From Purshia tridentata (lineage: Eukaryota; Streptophyta; Magnoliopsida; Rosales; Rosaceae), in NCBI GenBank assembly GCA_003254885.1, contig QANT01002663.1, forward strand, positions 1 through 57,822: a stretch of DNA of 57,822 nt. The letters are read 5' to 3'. Positions 22,549 to 33,176 of the stretch are shown here, in pieces; the first letter of the stretch is position 1, and each line of letters opens with the position of its first letter. The notes under the pieces were generated by a model. It searched no databases. It saw only the letters and a list, made by a program, of their open reading frames with translations, and was not told the DNA's origin. Made by a program: the position numbers and the translations under genes.

Positions 22549-22553
22549 TATAG

Positions 22554-24432
22554 GTAGCTAGGAATATTGTTGTAACTGCATCTTATCTCACTACTCTCTA
22601 TATCTATAGTCTTTTGAGTTTTTAGTACTCAGTTACATCAAAGGTATAAAATTTGGTGGTTTTGTATTTAAATTTCCATACCCCCAAAAATTGAAAATTT
22701 GGTCGAAATTCTCAAAATTTCACTCTTTAGTTACATCATGTTAATTACCTAAATGTCCCTAACATATTGTTGACTTAGATAAAATGACACAAAAGCTGGT
22801 CGATTGATTGGCAGAGCGGCTGACTGATTGACACTTAAAAATGGACCATAAGCATATATTTTAAACAATGAGTTTGCTTTTTAAAATTTTATTAATGCAA
22901 AGGGATTTTTTGGATCGACTCTAAAGATTCGAGGTGAAAGATAAAGATGGATCGCTAACTCTTCATATATATTACTTGACCTTAACATAGTATATAAACA
23001 TAGAAGGGATTCATAAATTTAAAGACTCAATATTTAGGGCTGTAGTGGTCACCCACTTCGCTTACTCTCGAGGTCCTTCTTAAACATTTTGTATTTAATA
23101 TTGTTCTCGTCTGCATGCATACATGTATGGGGAATATGATGATAAGATCCAAGCCAATGACATTTGAAGGTTGCAAACGATCACATGAATTTTGCGAAAT
23201 CAAAACGTTAGCTCATACATTGTAATTAGCCGTTAAGGGTCCATGATTGTAGGGCTCGCAAACTCGCGCGAGCCGATTGCTTGATGGTCCCTTTTCTATA
23301 TTTTTATACGCAAGATGTGACCTTTTGCTCAATTATCAAATAAATTAATGTTATTTCCATGCATATATGAAAATTTTCTATTCCCTGGCCCAAAAAGAGA
23401 AACTTTTCTTTTTTCCTTGTGAGAAGATACGTAAATATCTTGCATGCCTTGTTATATGTTCAATTGAACTTAATAGGAGGCGGCGGCCAACTTGATTTTG
23501 AGATTTTTTTTATATAATTGATACAACGTCATATAATCTAACAAATATATGTGTCATAATAAATTCATAAATTTTATTATATTATACACTACAAAGATAA
23601 ACATATAATCCAACAATACCTTTACACATTAGATTGATCACACTACGTGCAGTATATCAGTTATATAGAAAAAAATTATTCTAAATTTTAGGTGACAAAA
23701 AACATAACTAATTTACATTATTTGGTACATATCCTTTCATTTAAGGTAGAATGAGGAATTTTTGTAGGGCTCACTCCATATTGTAAATGGATATTGGGAC
23801 TCGGATATTTTATAAGTTGAATTCAAAGTTCACTCTCACATAAAATTAGACAACTTAATAACTATTAAGACATTTAATATGTGGTAATTGCCGAAAAAAA
23901 GGAAAAACGTTGTAAATCAAATTATAAATAGATGAATATAGTAATTTAATACTTAAAATTATGACTATTTAATCAAGTAGTTATACAATTTGCGATTTAT
24001 CTTATTTTTCTTTCAGGAATAATTCTTGAAATGAGACTTAAAAAATAGGCAACTCTAATATGAAGTAGGTCCTACATAAAAGAGATCAGTCATTTAAAAC
24101 CAGTTTTAAGTTAGGGTCATATCAATTACTTTTGTAGTATATATGATTGCAAAATAAGCTTTAATGAATTTCTAGAGCATTTTTTATGAACTCGATCGTA
24201 CGGTGAAGTAGTTAATTGGTTGAGTATGTGGGATTTGATAACAGTCTTAAGTGATTTCACATTTAAGTTACTAATTAGAAAAATAAAAATAAAAATAAAA
24301 ATGGTTATCGCGATCTAATGAGTTTTGCGTTAGAAGCTTATTCCTCCAAATGAAAAAGTTCTCGATCCGGTGAACTAGTGCACCATTAAATCGCGTTAAG
24401 TTAGTCGTCTATTACAACTTCAAGCTAGCTAA
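22554..24432. other. Intergenic upstream of RC3
   Basis: AT-rich with no gene. The stretch 24135-24265 (ATGATTGCAAAATAAGC, then GGTTGAGTATGTGGGATTTG) is homologous to the region upstream of RC4 near 28100-28260 and partly of RC5 near 32161. The duplicated units therefore carried at least 500 bases of promoter. Confidence 0.6.
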
Positions 24433-24460
24433 CACCAATGCTTCAGGTTCTTAAAAGGGT
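24433..24460 (+). promoter_or_regulatory. Partial conserved upstream block of RC3
   Basis: Only the last word, CAATGCTTCAGGTTCTTAAA, is kept. I could not find the CACTTTGAGGCA and TACACCATT words that precede it in the other four copies. Confidence 0.55.
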
Positions 24461-24557
24461 TACTGTTAATTGGGTTTTTGTATGGGAATATCTTACGAAA
24501 AATATATAATAATACCCAAACGCCTTACTATGTTCCCCCTCAAAGCTCCCTTATAAT

Positions 24558-24567
24558 TATATATATA
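24558..24567 (+). promoter_or_regulatory. TATA box of RC3
   Basis: TATATATATA followed by CCCCTTTTGAACCCTG, about 100 bases upstream of the start, as in RC2. Confidence 0.7.
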
Positions 24568-24663
24568 CCCCTTTTGAACCCTGAATTTTCCATCTATCCT
24601 TCTGATCACCACAAACAAGTAAATCAACAGAAGGAGAAGAAAGACAGAGTAGAGTATCTAGCA

Positions 24664-26116
24664 ATGGCTAACATAAGAATGTCACATGTATTGGTGGCAC
24701 TCTTTGTAGTTCTCATTGCCATGGAAGCCAGCTTTGTTCTGGGCCAAGGCAATGGGAATGGGAATGGGAATGGAAACACTGGTAGTGGCAACGGAAATGG
24801 GAATGGGAATGGCAACACTGGTGGTGGCAACGGCAACGGGAATGGCAATGGCAACACCGGCAGTGGCAACGGCAATGGCAACGGGAATGGTAATGGCAAC
24901 ACTGGCAGTAGTGGCAACGGGAATGGTAATGGGAACGGCAACGGAAACGGCAATGGCAACGGAAACGGTAATGGTAATGGTAATGGTAATGGAAATGGCA
25001 ACGGCAATGGCAATGGAAATGGCAATGGCAATGGAATCAGTGATACTACAAACTACGACGTATTGCCAGCAACGGCATCGGGACAGGAGCAATGTTTATG
25101 CAAAGCACAGGGGGCCTGTTTTTACAAGACCCTTGTGTGTCCACCCGAATGCCCGGAGAGAAAGCCCAAAAACAACAAGAAATCAAAGGGTTGTTTTGTT
25201 AACTGCGGTAGCACTTGTGAAGCCACTTGCAAGGGTAAGCCTCCTTACTAATTAATTAGTTACTATAGATTTTCATGGCATGAACTTTTACTAATAAGCT
25301 CAATTCTACTTGTTATTTTTTTGGGCAGTTAGAAGAGGCAACTGTGATGGCTATGGCTCTATCTGCTATGACCCTCGCTTTATTGGTGGTGATGGTGTGA
25401 TGTTCTACTTCCATGGAGCCAAGGATGGAAACTTCGCCATTGTCTCCGACGACAACCTCCAAATCAATGCACACTTCATCGGGACTCGACCAACAGGAAG
25501 AACTCGCGACTTCACATGGATTCAAGCCATCTCAATCATGTTCGACACTCACACTCTTGTGGTTGCAGCAAAGAGGGTGTCAAAGTGGGATGATAAAATT
25601 GATGCTCTCATGTTCAGATGGGATGGTGAGGAAGTTAGTATCCCTACAAATGGAGACGCCGAATGGAGGACTAATGGTGAACACAGAGAAGTACTTATTG
25701 AAAGAACCGATGATACTAACTATGCGAGAGTGATTGTGGAGGGGCTTGTGGAAATAGCCATAAGGGTTAGGCCTATTGGAGAAAAAGAAGACAGGGTTCA
25801 TCACTACCATATACCACTAGGTGATGATACTTTTGCTCACTTAGAGACACAGTTCACATTTCCCAATTTGAGTGATCAGGTGGAAGGAGTTTTGGGCAAG
25901 ACTTACAGGCCAGGATATGTTAGTCCAGTCAAGAGAGGAGTCCCAATGCCATTGATGGGTGGTGAGGACAAGTACAGAACTCCATCATTCTTTTCACCTC
26001 TCTGCAAGGTCTGCAGGTTCCAAACTACTACTCAATCCCAGTCCGAGCTTGCAATGCCAAGTGGAGAGTTGCTTAATACTGATAATGATCGATCAAGAGA
26101 AATAAACATGTATTGA
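24664..26116 (+). CDS. Root-cap/LEA-related secreted GN-rich protein, copy RC3
   Basis: Exons 24664-25234 and 25329-26116 (94-nt intron), 1359 nt, 452 aa. The frame is open back to 24478, but the start at 24664 (MANIRMSHVLV) aligns with all paralogues and follows the TATA box and leader. Signal peptide 1-28, GN tract 29-124, nine-Cys block, Root_cap domain. The C-terminus ends LLNTDNDRSREINMY, longer than RC1 because the stop used by RC1 is absent. From the end of the GN tract through the first 215 bases of exon 2 it is almost identical to RC2. After that it is closer to RC1 (WRTNGEHREVL, FPNLSDQ). Confidence 0.93.
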
Positions 26117-26860
26117 TTTCAATACATGATCATGTGTCTGATTTATATGTATCTAACTTTGGGTAACTAATTTAGCATACATATACATGAAATTAGTGAA
26201 TAAAAAATTAATAAGGGCTGCAAATTAAGCTTGCCGAAGATATGTTGCTATTGTGGAAAAGATTATACCAAATCCAATGTACAATTCCCATTATTAATGG
26301 TTTTCTCATTATTAAGACCATCATTAATGGTGTTCTCATTTCTTTTTGTTTTTAAATTTGACTTGGAGTTAATTACACCTAAACACTCCATAAGTTTATC
26401 ATGTTTTCAAATAAACCCCCTCAGGTATTACGACGAGTCCCTAGGATTTTAAGTTGATACTGTTGATGTATCATGGGGCGGCTTTAGAAAACCGAAAAGA
26501 AAATAGCCGAAAGTGATAGGCGAGGAAAGGCGAAAAAGGTTTTCCGATGACGGTGGAGTCAGCTCGCTACCGAACCGATCTATATAATTTTTATGGTTAA
26601 TCAAATGACAGGGGATGTTGTTTTTCAAAACAAAGCCCGTCACTCTATACTGAAAAGTAGAAGGCTATATTGAAAAGTAAAAGACTCTCAGATAGAACTG
26701 AACCAAAAATTTATTTCATTATCTCTTAATATTTCTTTCATCGATTACATAACCTATATGTAGGGATTTACATGTATTATTTGCATAAAATAAAAACTGA
26801 ACGTGTAGAGTATAGTGTCCTATTAACTAGCCAAAAGAAACGGTCAAATAGCAACGGACT

Positions 26861-27103
26861 TTAGATGAGTGTATCAGCAAAGGACCAGGTCAAAGTGTCG
26901 TGGTTTGTTATTAATTCCAACAGGGGAGACAGGAAAGCTGAGTTGAGTAGGCCTCGAGTACCTGTGTTCCAGGTGATGATGGAGTCGAAGCTCGTGTTGG
27001 GGTTTAAGAAGGTGAGCAGAACCCAAACCAGAGAAAGAGCCAGAGATGCACCTCCAACAAATAGAAACCCATCAGCGATTAGAGAAGGGACTTTGAATAC
27101 CCT
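26861..27103 (-). pseudogene. Possible exon remnant with a hydrophobic segment
   Basis: The minus frame has 80 sense codons then TAA and no ATG; it follows an acceptor-like CCTCAG. It starts RVFKVPSLIADGFLF and continues VGGASLALSLVWVLLTFL, a plausible membrane segment, then NPNTSFDSIITWNTGTRG. I do not recognise a family. An isolated gene fragment or chance frame are both possible. Confidence 0.3.
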
Positions 27104-28201
27104 CTGAGGTTTAACGCAGTCTCACATAACCCCTTAATAGAAATGGATGTGACAAAATATGATAAAATATCAAAGACGTATGCAATGGAATTTTCTGGCA
27201 ACTTTGACAATGGAGGCTAGTTTTAACCCAAACTTTCCCTGGCCTAAAGATCCTTATCTTCTCAGTAATCAGGTCGCTGTTGAATGGGACCAGGCGTCTA
27301 AAGTGTAGATAAAGAAAGCTCCTGAGCAACAAAGTTTTGCGTGTTGTATAAGCTTAATGTTGATGGTTAGTAGAAGAGTAGAAAATCCAGAAATTATTTT
27401 TAGTGAGGCCACACGAGGCAATCTTTAATATATATATATTTTTGTTTTTTGTTATATCGGAGGGTACGAAGCTAGAATACTTGGGCTAACCCCATGAGAA
27501 GAATATATCACCCTCACTTTAGTCTGACCAAGACTTGCCAGATTAAGACCCAGATTCATTCTTTTGCCAGATCCTGATGCAAAAGAATTATAGTAACCAG
27601 TTGCTGCATGCATGTCTTTCTTTAATAGAACATGGTAGCAGATGGCTTGGCTACTCTTGGTCTTAACGTGGACTTGGGCTGTGCAATTTTGGATCATCCC
27701 CTTATGTGGCCCAGCTTATATATGAAGATCAATGCAGGGTTTCTAGGCCCAAATGAGATATAGCAGAATATACAACAGAAGGAGAAGGATATGTGGTATC
27801 TTATTTTTGACACAATATTTTAATAGTGTTCAATCTATATAAGATTTCAATGATTTGAATCGTCTAGTTATTTATTAATAGTTTCTAATTTACTTAATTG
27901 TTAACAAAAATGATCTATTAATAAAAACTTAAAAAATTAATAATTTAAATTGTTGAAATTCTATATGAAATGAGCTCTATTAAAATATTATATCAAAACT
28001 TGTGTCAAAAATAGGATGTCACAGATCTTATCTCCGTAGCGGAATATATAGCTGTACAAAGCCAATTTACGTTAAGGTACTCCAATTAATTAGTGCCGTG
28101 ACATGATTGCAAAATAAGCATAAATTTTTAGGTCTTAAGTGCATAATTAAGAAGAATTTCGTATGATTGGCCAAAAAAAAAAAAGAAGAATTATTTTTTA
28201 T

Positions 28202-28393
28202 GAACTTGCAAGTAGAGTACGTAGTTGGTTGAGTAGCTATGTGGGATTCAATAACAGTTGATTTCACATTCAAGTCCGCAGAAAGGACAAAAAACTTTCA
28301 AATAGAGTGTACGTAGTTGGTTGAGTAGCTATGTGGGATTCAATAACAGTCTTTAGCGATTTCACATTCAGGTCTGCAGAAACGACAAAAAGC
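28202..28393. repeat. Tandem direct repeat upstream of RC4 (about 95 bp x 2)
   Basis: Units 28202-28294 and 28295-28393 share GTAGTTGGTTGAGTAGCTAT, GTGGGATTCAATAACAG and GATTTCACATTCA. A single diverged copy of the unit is present upstream of RC3 at about 24188-24275. Confidence 0.85.
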
Positions 28394-29103
28394 AAAGATT
28401 TATGATCGGAATAACTTATGCAGAGCTTTCATCTTGATTAATAACTAATTTTCTCATTAGATAGAGTCATATATGTTTCATTATATCATCATCTAAGTTT
28501 TGGCTTAAAAGCTTATTAACCTCAAATGAGAAAATTATTATTATGTAGGTTTGCGTCGTTTGGCATACCCAGTCGGGGAAAATGGGGGTGTATGTGTACC
28601 ATGCATGATGAATATGCCTAGCTTGTTGAGCATTAGCTCCACATTGGATGAAATGTGTAATAAGTAATAAGATTATAAATATTTATTGGGTCTCTCAACT
28701 TAATAGCTCAAGTTTTTAGGATGAATATTTGATAGAATCTATAGATCATCCACCATTGAACTATTTTAGCACATGTATAATCACCTACATATATCACATG
28801 TTACACAAAAAATGGACCAATTGTTCACATGTATGACCATTTAAAAGAGTGATTTTCCGTGAAGGAAAGTGTTGAGCGTTAGTTTCATATTAAATGAAAT
28901 AAGTGTCTGATAAGACCATAAATATTCCTTGAATTTCTCCACCTAATAACTTAAATTTTTAGAATGAATATTCAATAGTCAATGTATACAAAATTATTCA
29001 TCGAAACGTTAATGCAAATATATACATCATATTTAAGTCAAAGGGTGCAGGATATATGGGATGGTTTTTGGCGTTGATCAACTTGTAATCAATCATTCAT
29101 GCA

Positions 29104-29255
29104 TGCAATTTGCAATTTGCAATTTGCAATTTTTCGATGGATCACTTTGAGGCAGCCGTAAGAAATGACGATGGTACACCATTCAATTTGAAGGGAGGAT
29201 TTGACGGCTATTACAATTCTATAAAGGAAAGCAATGCTTTAGGTTCATAAAAGGT
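29104..29255 (+). promoter_or_regulatory. Conserved upstream block of RC4 with a 7-bp tandem repeat
   Basis: Four exact TGCAATT units (29104-29131) precede GGATCACTTTGAGGCAGCCG, TACACCATTCAATTTGAAGG and AATGCTTTAGGTTCATAAAA. The order matches RC1, RC2 and RC5. Confidence 0.6.
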
Positions 29256-29378
29256 TTGTTGTCTATGGAAGTTTTCTTTGATGAGTATCTAACAAAAATA
29301 TAGTCAGCTACCATTTGGTCAAATCAAATGATTCCCAATAAAATTATAAAATAAATGCTCAAGGCCTGGTACTCCCCT

Positions 29379-29386
29379 TATAAATA
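29379..29386 (+). promoter_or_regulatory. TATA box of RC4
   Basis: TATAAATA in CCCCTTATAAATAAG, 118 bases upstream of the RC4 start. Confidence 0.7.
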
Positions 29387-29503
29387 AGTTTTTCAACCCT
29401 GTTATTCTCATCTATCCTTCCTGCACCTCCCAATAATACATGCAAGTAAATCAAAGGAAGGATAGAAGATCATAAACAAATAAGTAACTAGAATTTAGAA
29501 ATA

Positions 29504-31092
29504 ATGGCTACAATAAGAGTGTCATATGTGTTTGTGGCTCTCTTTGTAGTGCTCATTTCTATGGAAGCTGCCATTGTTTTGGGTCAAGGCAATGGAAACG
29601 GGAATGGCAATGGCAACAAAGGTGGTGGTAACGGAAACGCTAATGGAAATGGCAACACTGGAGGAGGAAATGGGAATGCCAATGGGAATGGAAACACTGG
29701 GAGTGGCAATGGAAACTCGAATGGAAATGGAAACACTGGGAGTGGCAATGGAAACGGCAATGGAAATGGCAACACTGGCAGTGGCAACGGAAACGGGAAT
29801 GGGAATGGCAACACTGGCAGTGGCAACGGAAACGGGAATGGGAATGGCAACACCGGCAGTGGCAACGGAAACGGGAATGGGAATGGCAACACCGGCAGTG
29901 GCAACGGCAACGGAAACGGAAACGGAAATGGAAATGGCAACGAGAAGGATGTTACAAACTATGATGTATTGGAACCACTTGCATCGGGACAGGAGCGATG
30001 TTTTTGCAAAGCATATTCGGCCTGTTATTACAAGACCCTCACTTGCCCATCCGAATGCCCTCAGAGAAAGCCCAAACAGAACAAGAAACACAAGGGTTGT
30101 TTCATGAACTGCGGCAGCAAGTGTGAAGCCACTTGCAGATGTAAGCAATTTCACTCTCTTTTTTTTCTTCAATTAGATCAGCATTTCATATGTAGGTTAA
30201 ATTTGTTTTCTTATATATATTGCTTAGTGGAAGTAAAGTGAAAAAATAGACCGTCAAATATTCTCTTGTCGTATAGTTTAGTTTTATATTGTCAGGTTAT
30301 GAATCTAAAATAATTTAACATTGTTTTTTCACAGTTAGAAGAGCCAATTGTAACGGATATGGATCTCTCTGCTACGATCCTCGCTTCGTTGGCGGTGACG
30401 GTGTCATGTTCTACTTCCATGGAGCCAAGGATGGAAACTTTGCCATTGTCTCCGACAACAACCTCCAAATCAACGCACACTTCATTGGGACTCGACCATC
30501 AGGAAGGACTCGCGACTTCACATGGGTTCAGGCCTTCTCAGTCATGTTCGAAACTCACACACTTGTGATTGCAGCCAAGAGGGTGTCAAAGTGGGATGAC
30601 AAGGTTGATGCTCTCATGGTGAAATGGGATGGGGAGGCTATTAACATTCCCACAGACGGAGAGGCCGAATGGAGGACTAATGGCGACGAAAGAGAGGTAA
30701 TCATCGAAAGAACAGACGACATAAACAACGTAAGAGTCACGGTCTCGGGGCTCCTGGAAATGGACATAAAGGTCAGGCCTATTGGAGAAGAGGAAAACAG
30801 GGTTCACAAGTACCAAATACCAAGTGATGACACTTTTGCTCACTTGGAAACACAGTTCAGATTTTCCAATTTGTCTGATGAGGTGGAGGGAGTTTTGGGC
30901 AAGACTTACAGGCCAGGATATATTAGTCCAGTCAAGAGAGGAGTCCCAATGCCAATGATGGGAGGGGAGGACAAGTACAGAACCCCATCACTCTTTTCAC
31001 CTCTCTGCAAGGTTTGCAGGTTCCAAACAACTACTCAATCTCAATCTGGGCTTGCAATTACAAGTGGATCATCAGGATTTGCACAGTACTGA
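29504..31092 (+). CDS. Root-cap/LEA-related secreted GN-rich protein, copy RC4 (longest GN tract)
   Basis: Exons 29504-30140 and 30335-31092 (194-nt intron), 1395 nt, 464 aa. Signal peptide 1-28. The GN tract runs 29-146, the longest of the five, and is built from a regular higher-order unit GNGNGNGNTGS repeated about seven times, the last few identical at DNA level. The Cys block has nine Cys (ERCFC start). Exon 2 has the Root_cap domain with MDIKVRPIGEEENRVHKYQ, which groups it with RC5 against RC1-RC3 (IAIRVRPIGEKEDRVHHYH). The protein ends SSGFAQY, like RC5. Confidence 0.93.
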
Positions 31093-32722
31093 TAAATATC
31101 AAGAGATAAACATGGGTTTTCTTAATTGTTTTCATGGATCAGGTGTTTCATTTATAATTAAGCATCTGGTTTTTGGGCGACTATAATATTTTAGCATATG
31201 TATACGTCAAATTAATTAAATAATAAACAAATAAAGGGCTACAAATTAAGCTTGCCCATGGCATATTGCTATGTATTGACAAAACCTGTATCATTATATT
31301 TGTACTTCTGGTGTACCCTGTTTAATTAATTATTTGATTCGTAGCTTCATATATCTCTCAAACTGAGTTAGTTTTTGGCTGACTCTACATTTGTGTCACT
31401 CCGATAACTTTTTTTTATTTTCTACTCAGAAGAGTTGTGAAGCGTTTACTTGCATGGCACTCCATACTCATCCCAATATTCGTATCCGCGTTGTACCACG
31501 TACATTGTCATGGGTATTTCTAAGACATGCGTTATACCTTCTTAAATTGTCACGGATATTGAATTTAAAATCTTAAATCCTGGATCCAGAGTCTCGAATC
31601 AAATGCTTTTGGGTTTAAAAGAAGACTTTGTTCAATCTCTCTCATTAAGCTTAACGCTTTGGAGCCAATCTATCTCTGTACCCTTTGCCTATATTTATAA
31701 TATTTTGTAGACAAATTGAATTGGTATCTTCAATTTTCTTTTGGGATTTTGAATTATAATGAATTTTTACGATCAATCTTATTCAAATATGTCGGTTGTT
31801 GAATAATATAAAATATATTCAATTTAATCTACCAAATCATCGAAACCAATTAAAAAAGTGAATAACTATTTGGTCTAGTGCATGACACCAAGTAAAACAA
31901 AATAACTAGAATGAATTAGTCGATTTGAACTGCATTTTACGAAATTTCTATCTAGGTTAAGACTTTATAATATTTTCTCTTTGGATCCAAATGAATTCAT
32001 TCCACAAAGGCCCCGGTGGGCAAAGGGACATAGGCCCAAACAGAGAAAACAGACATGGTCACATGGCAAGCATTGGCAACCCAATTAGATTCGAGTTGAC
32101 ATTGTTAGGTTCTGGAGTCTTACACAACCTATGCCAGAATAGTTGTACACCCAATTTGTCCTGTCATATATGATTGCAAAAGAGCCTTTCTTAGCGCCTA
32201 AAAAACACATTTTATGAACTCACACGAAAGAGTGGGTTCAAGTTTCTTTTTTTATTTAATTTTTTTTTCTTTTTTAATGGAAGGGAAAGAAAGACAAGAA
32301 TCAAGGTTTTACCCTGAGTGCCTTTGTAAGACTGGTATACCGTAACAAAAACTGTTCTAGCAGTGGAGTTAGAAGCTCAATGAGTATTTGGGTCTTTGAT
32401 AATGGTATTAATTAATTACCGTAATTTCTCATTTAAATATAATTTTATAAATACTATTTGTAAATTGTACTGCATTTCTCACACCAGTGAGTCTTATCAC
32501 ATTTCACACAAAAATAAAACTCATACAAATTCACATATGTAAAAGAGATATAATCAACAATATAATTATTAGATGATGTACTATATTAAATAGCATTACT
32601 CCACAAGCAATTTTTCACATCGCAAGTTAATAATGGAAAAACTTTTAATAGATCTTTCACATGCGAATTGCAATATTTTTCAGTAGTCAAGCAATTTTCC
32701 ATTAATTTATTCACAAGTTTAT
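31093..32722. other. Intergenic between RC4 and RC5
   Basis: The shared 3' word AAGGGCTACAAATTAAGCTT lies near 31235-31255. From 32161, GATTGCAAAA and TTTTATGAACTCA align with the upstream regions of RC3 and RC4. No gene is seen. Confidence 0.6.
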
Positions 32723-32870
32723 ACCACTTTGAGGCAGCCTTAAGAAATGCGAAGGTGCTACACAAAATACACCATTAACTAGTACAATTCTAAAAGTAGA
32801 TTCACTATTAAGTCGGTCCATCATAAACTCAAAGCTAATACCAATGCTTAAGGCTCTTAAAAGATTCATT
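32723..32870 (+). promoter_or_regulatory. Conserved upstream block of RC5
   Basis: Contains ACCACTTTGAGGCAGCCTTA, AAATACACCATT and CAATGCTTAAGGCTCTTAAA in the shared order. Confidence 0.6.
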
Positions 32871-33067
32871 AATTGTGAAGTTTTGTATGGGTATCAAACC
32901 GAAATCTACTCAACAACCATGTTGGTCAACACAAATGACCCAAAATAAAATCATAAAATAATACACTAAGAGCTGGTTCTAAGCTGTTTGATAACATGAA
33001 GAAGCAATAGTCACAAGTAGTAAGCCGAATCCATAGGCTTGGGTTCCCTCAGCAGTCAGCACTCCCT

Positions 33068-33078
33068 TATATATATAT
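33068..33078 (+). promoter_or_regulatory. TATA box of RC5
   Basis: TATATATATAT in ACTCCCTTATATATAT, about 108 bases upstream of the start. Confidence 0.7.
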
Positions 33079-33176
33079 CTCTATGCACCCATCGCTTTCC
33101 ATTCATCCTTCAGCTCACAACACAAGTAAACCAACAGAAGGAGAGAAGAGAAAAATACAATAGAGTTTAGCCAGAA

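Larger units (their letters stand above)
26117..29103. other. Intergenic between RC3 and RC4
   Basis: Just after RC3 is the 3' word AAGGGCTGCAAATTAAGCTT, shared with RC4 and RC5. Bases 26861-27103 hold a stop-bounded minus frame with a membrane-like segment (separate entry). The rest is AT-rich, with a duplicated promoter segment at 28202-28393. Confidence 0.6.

Noticed and set aside
27452-27697. Minus frame containing FASGSGKRMNLGLNLA, faintly like a P450 heme motif
   Set aside because: The essential Cys is missing and nothing else in the frame resembles a P450.
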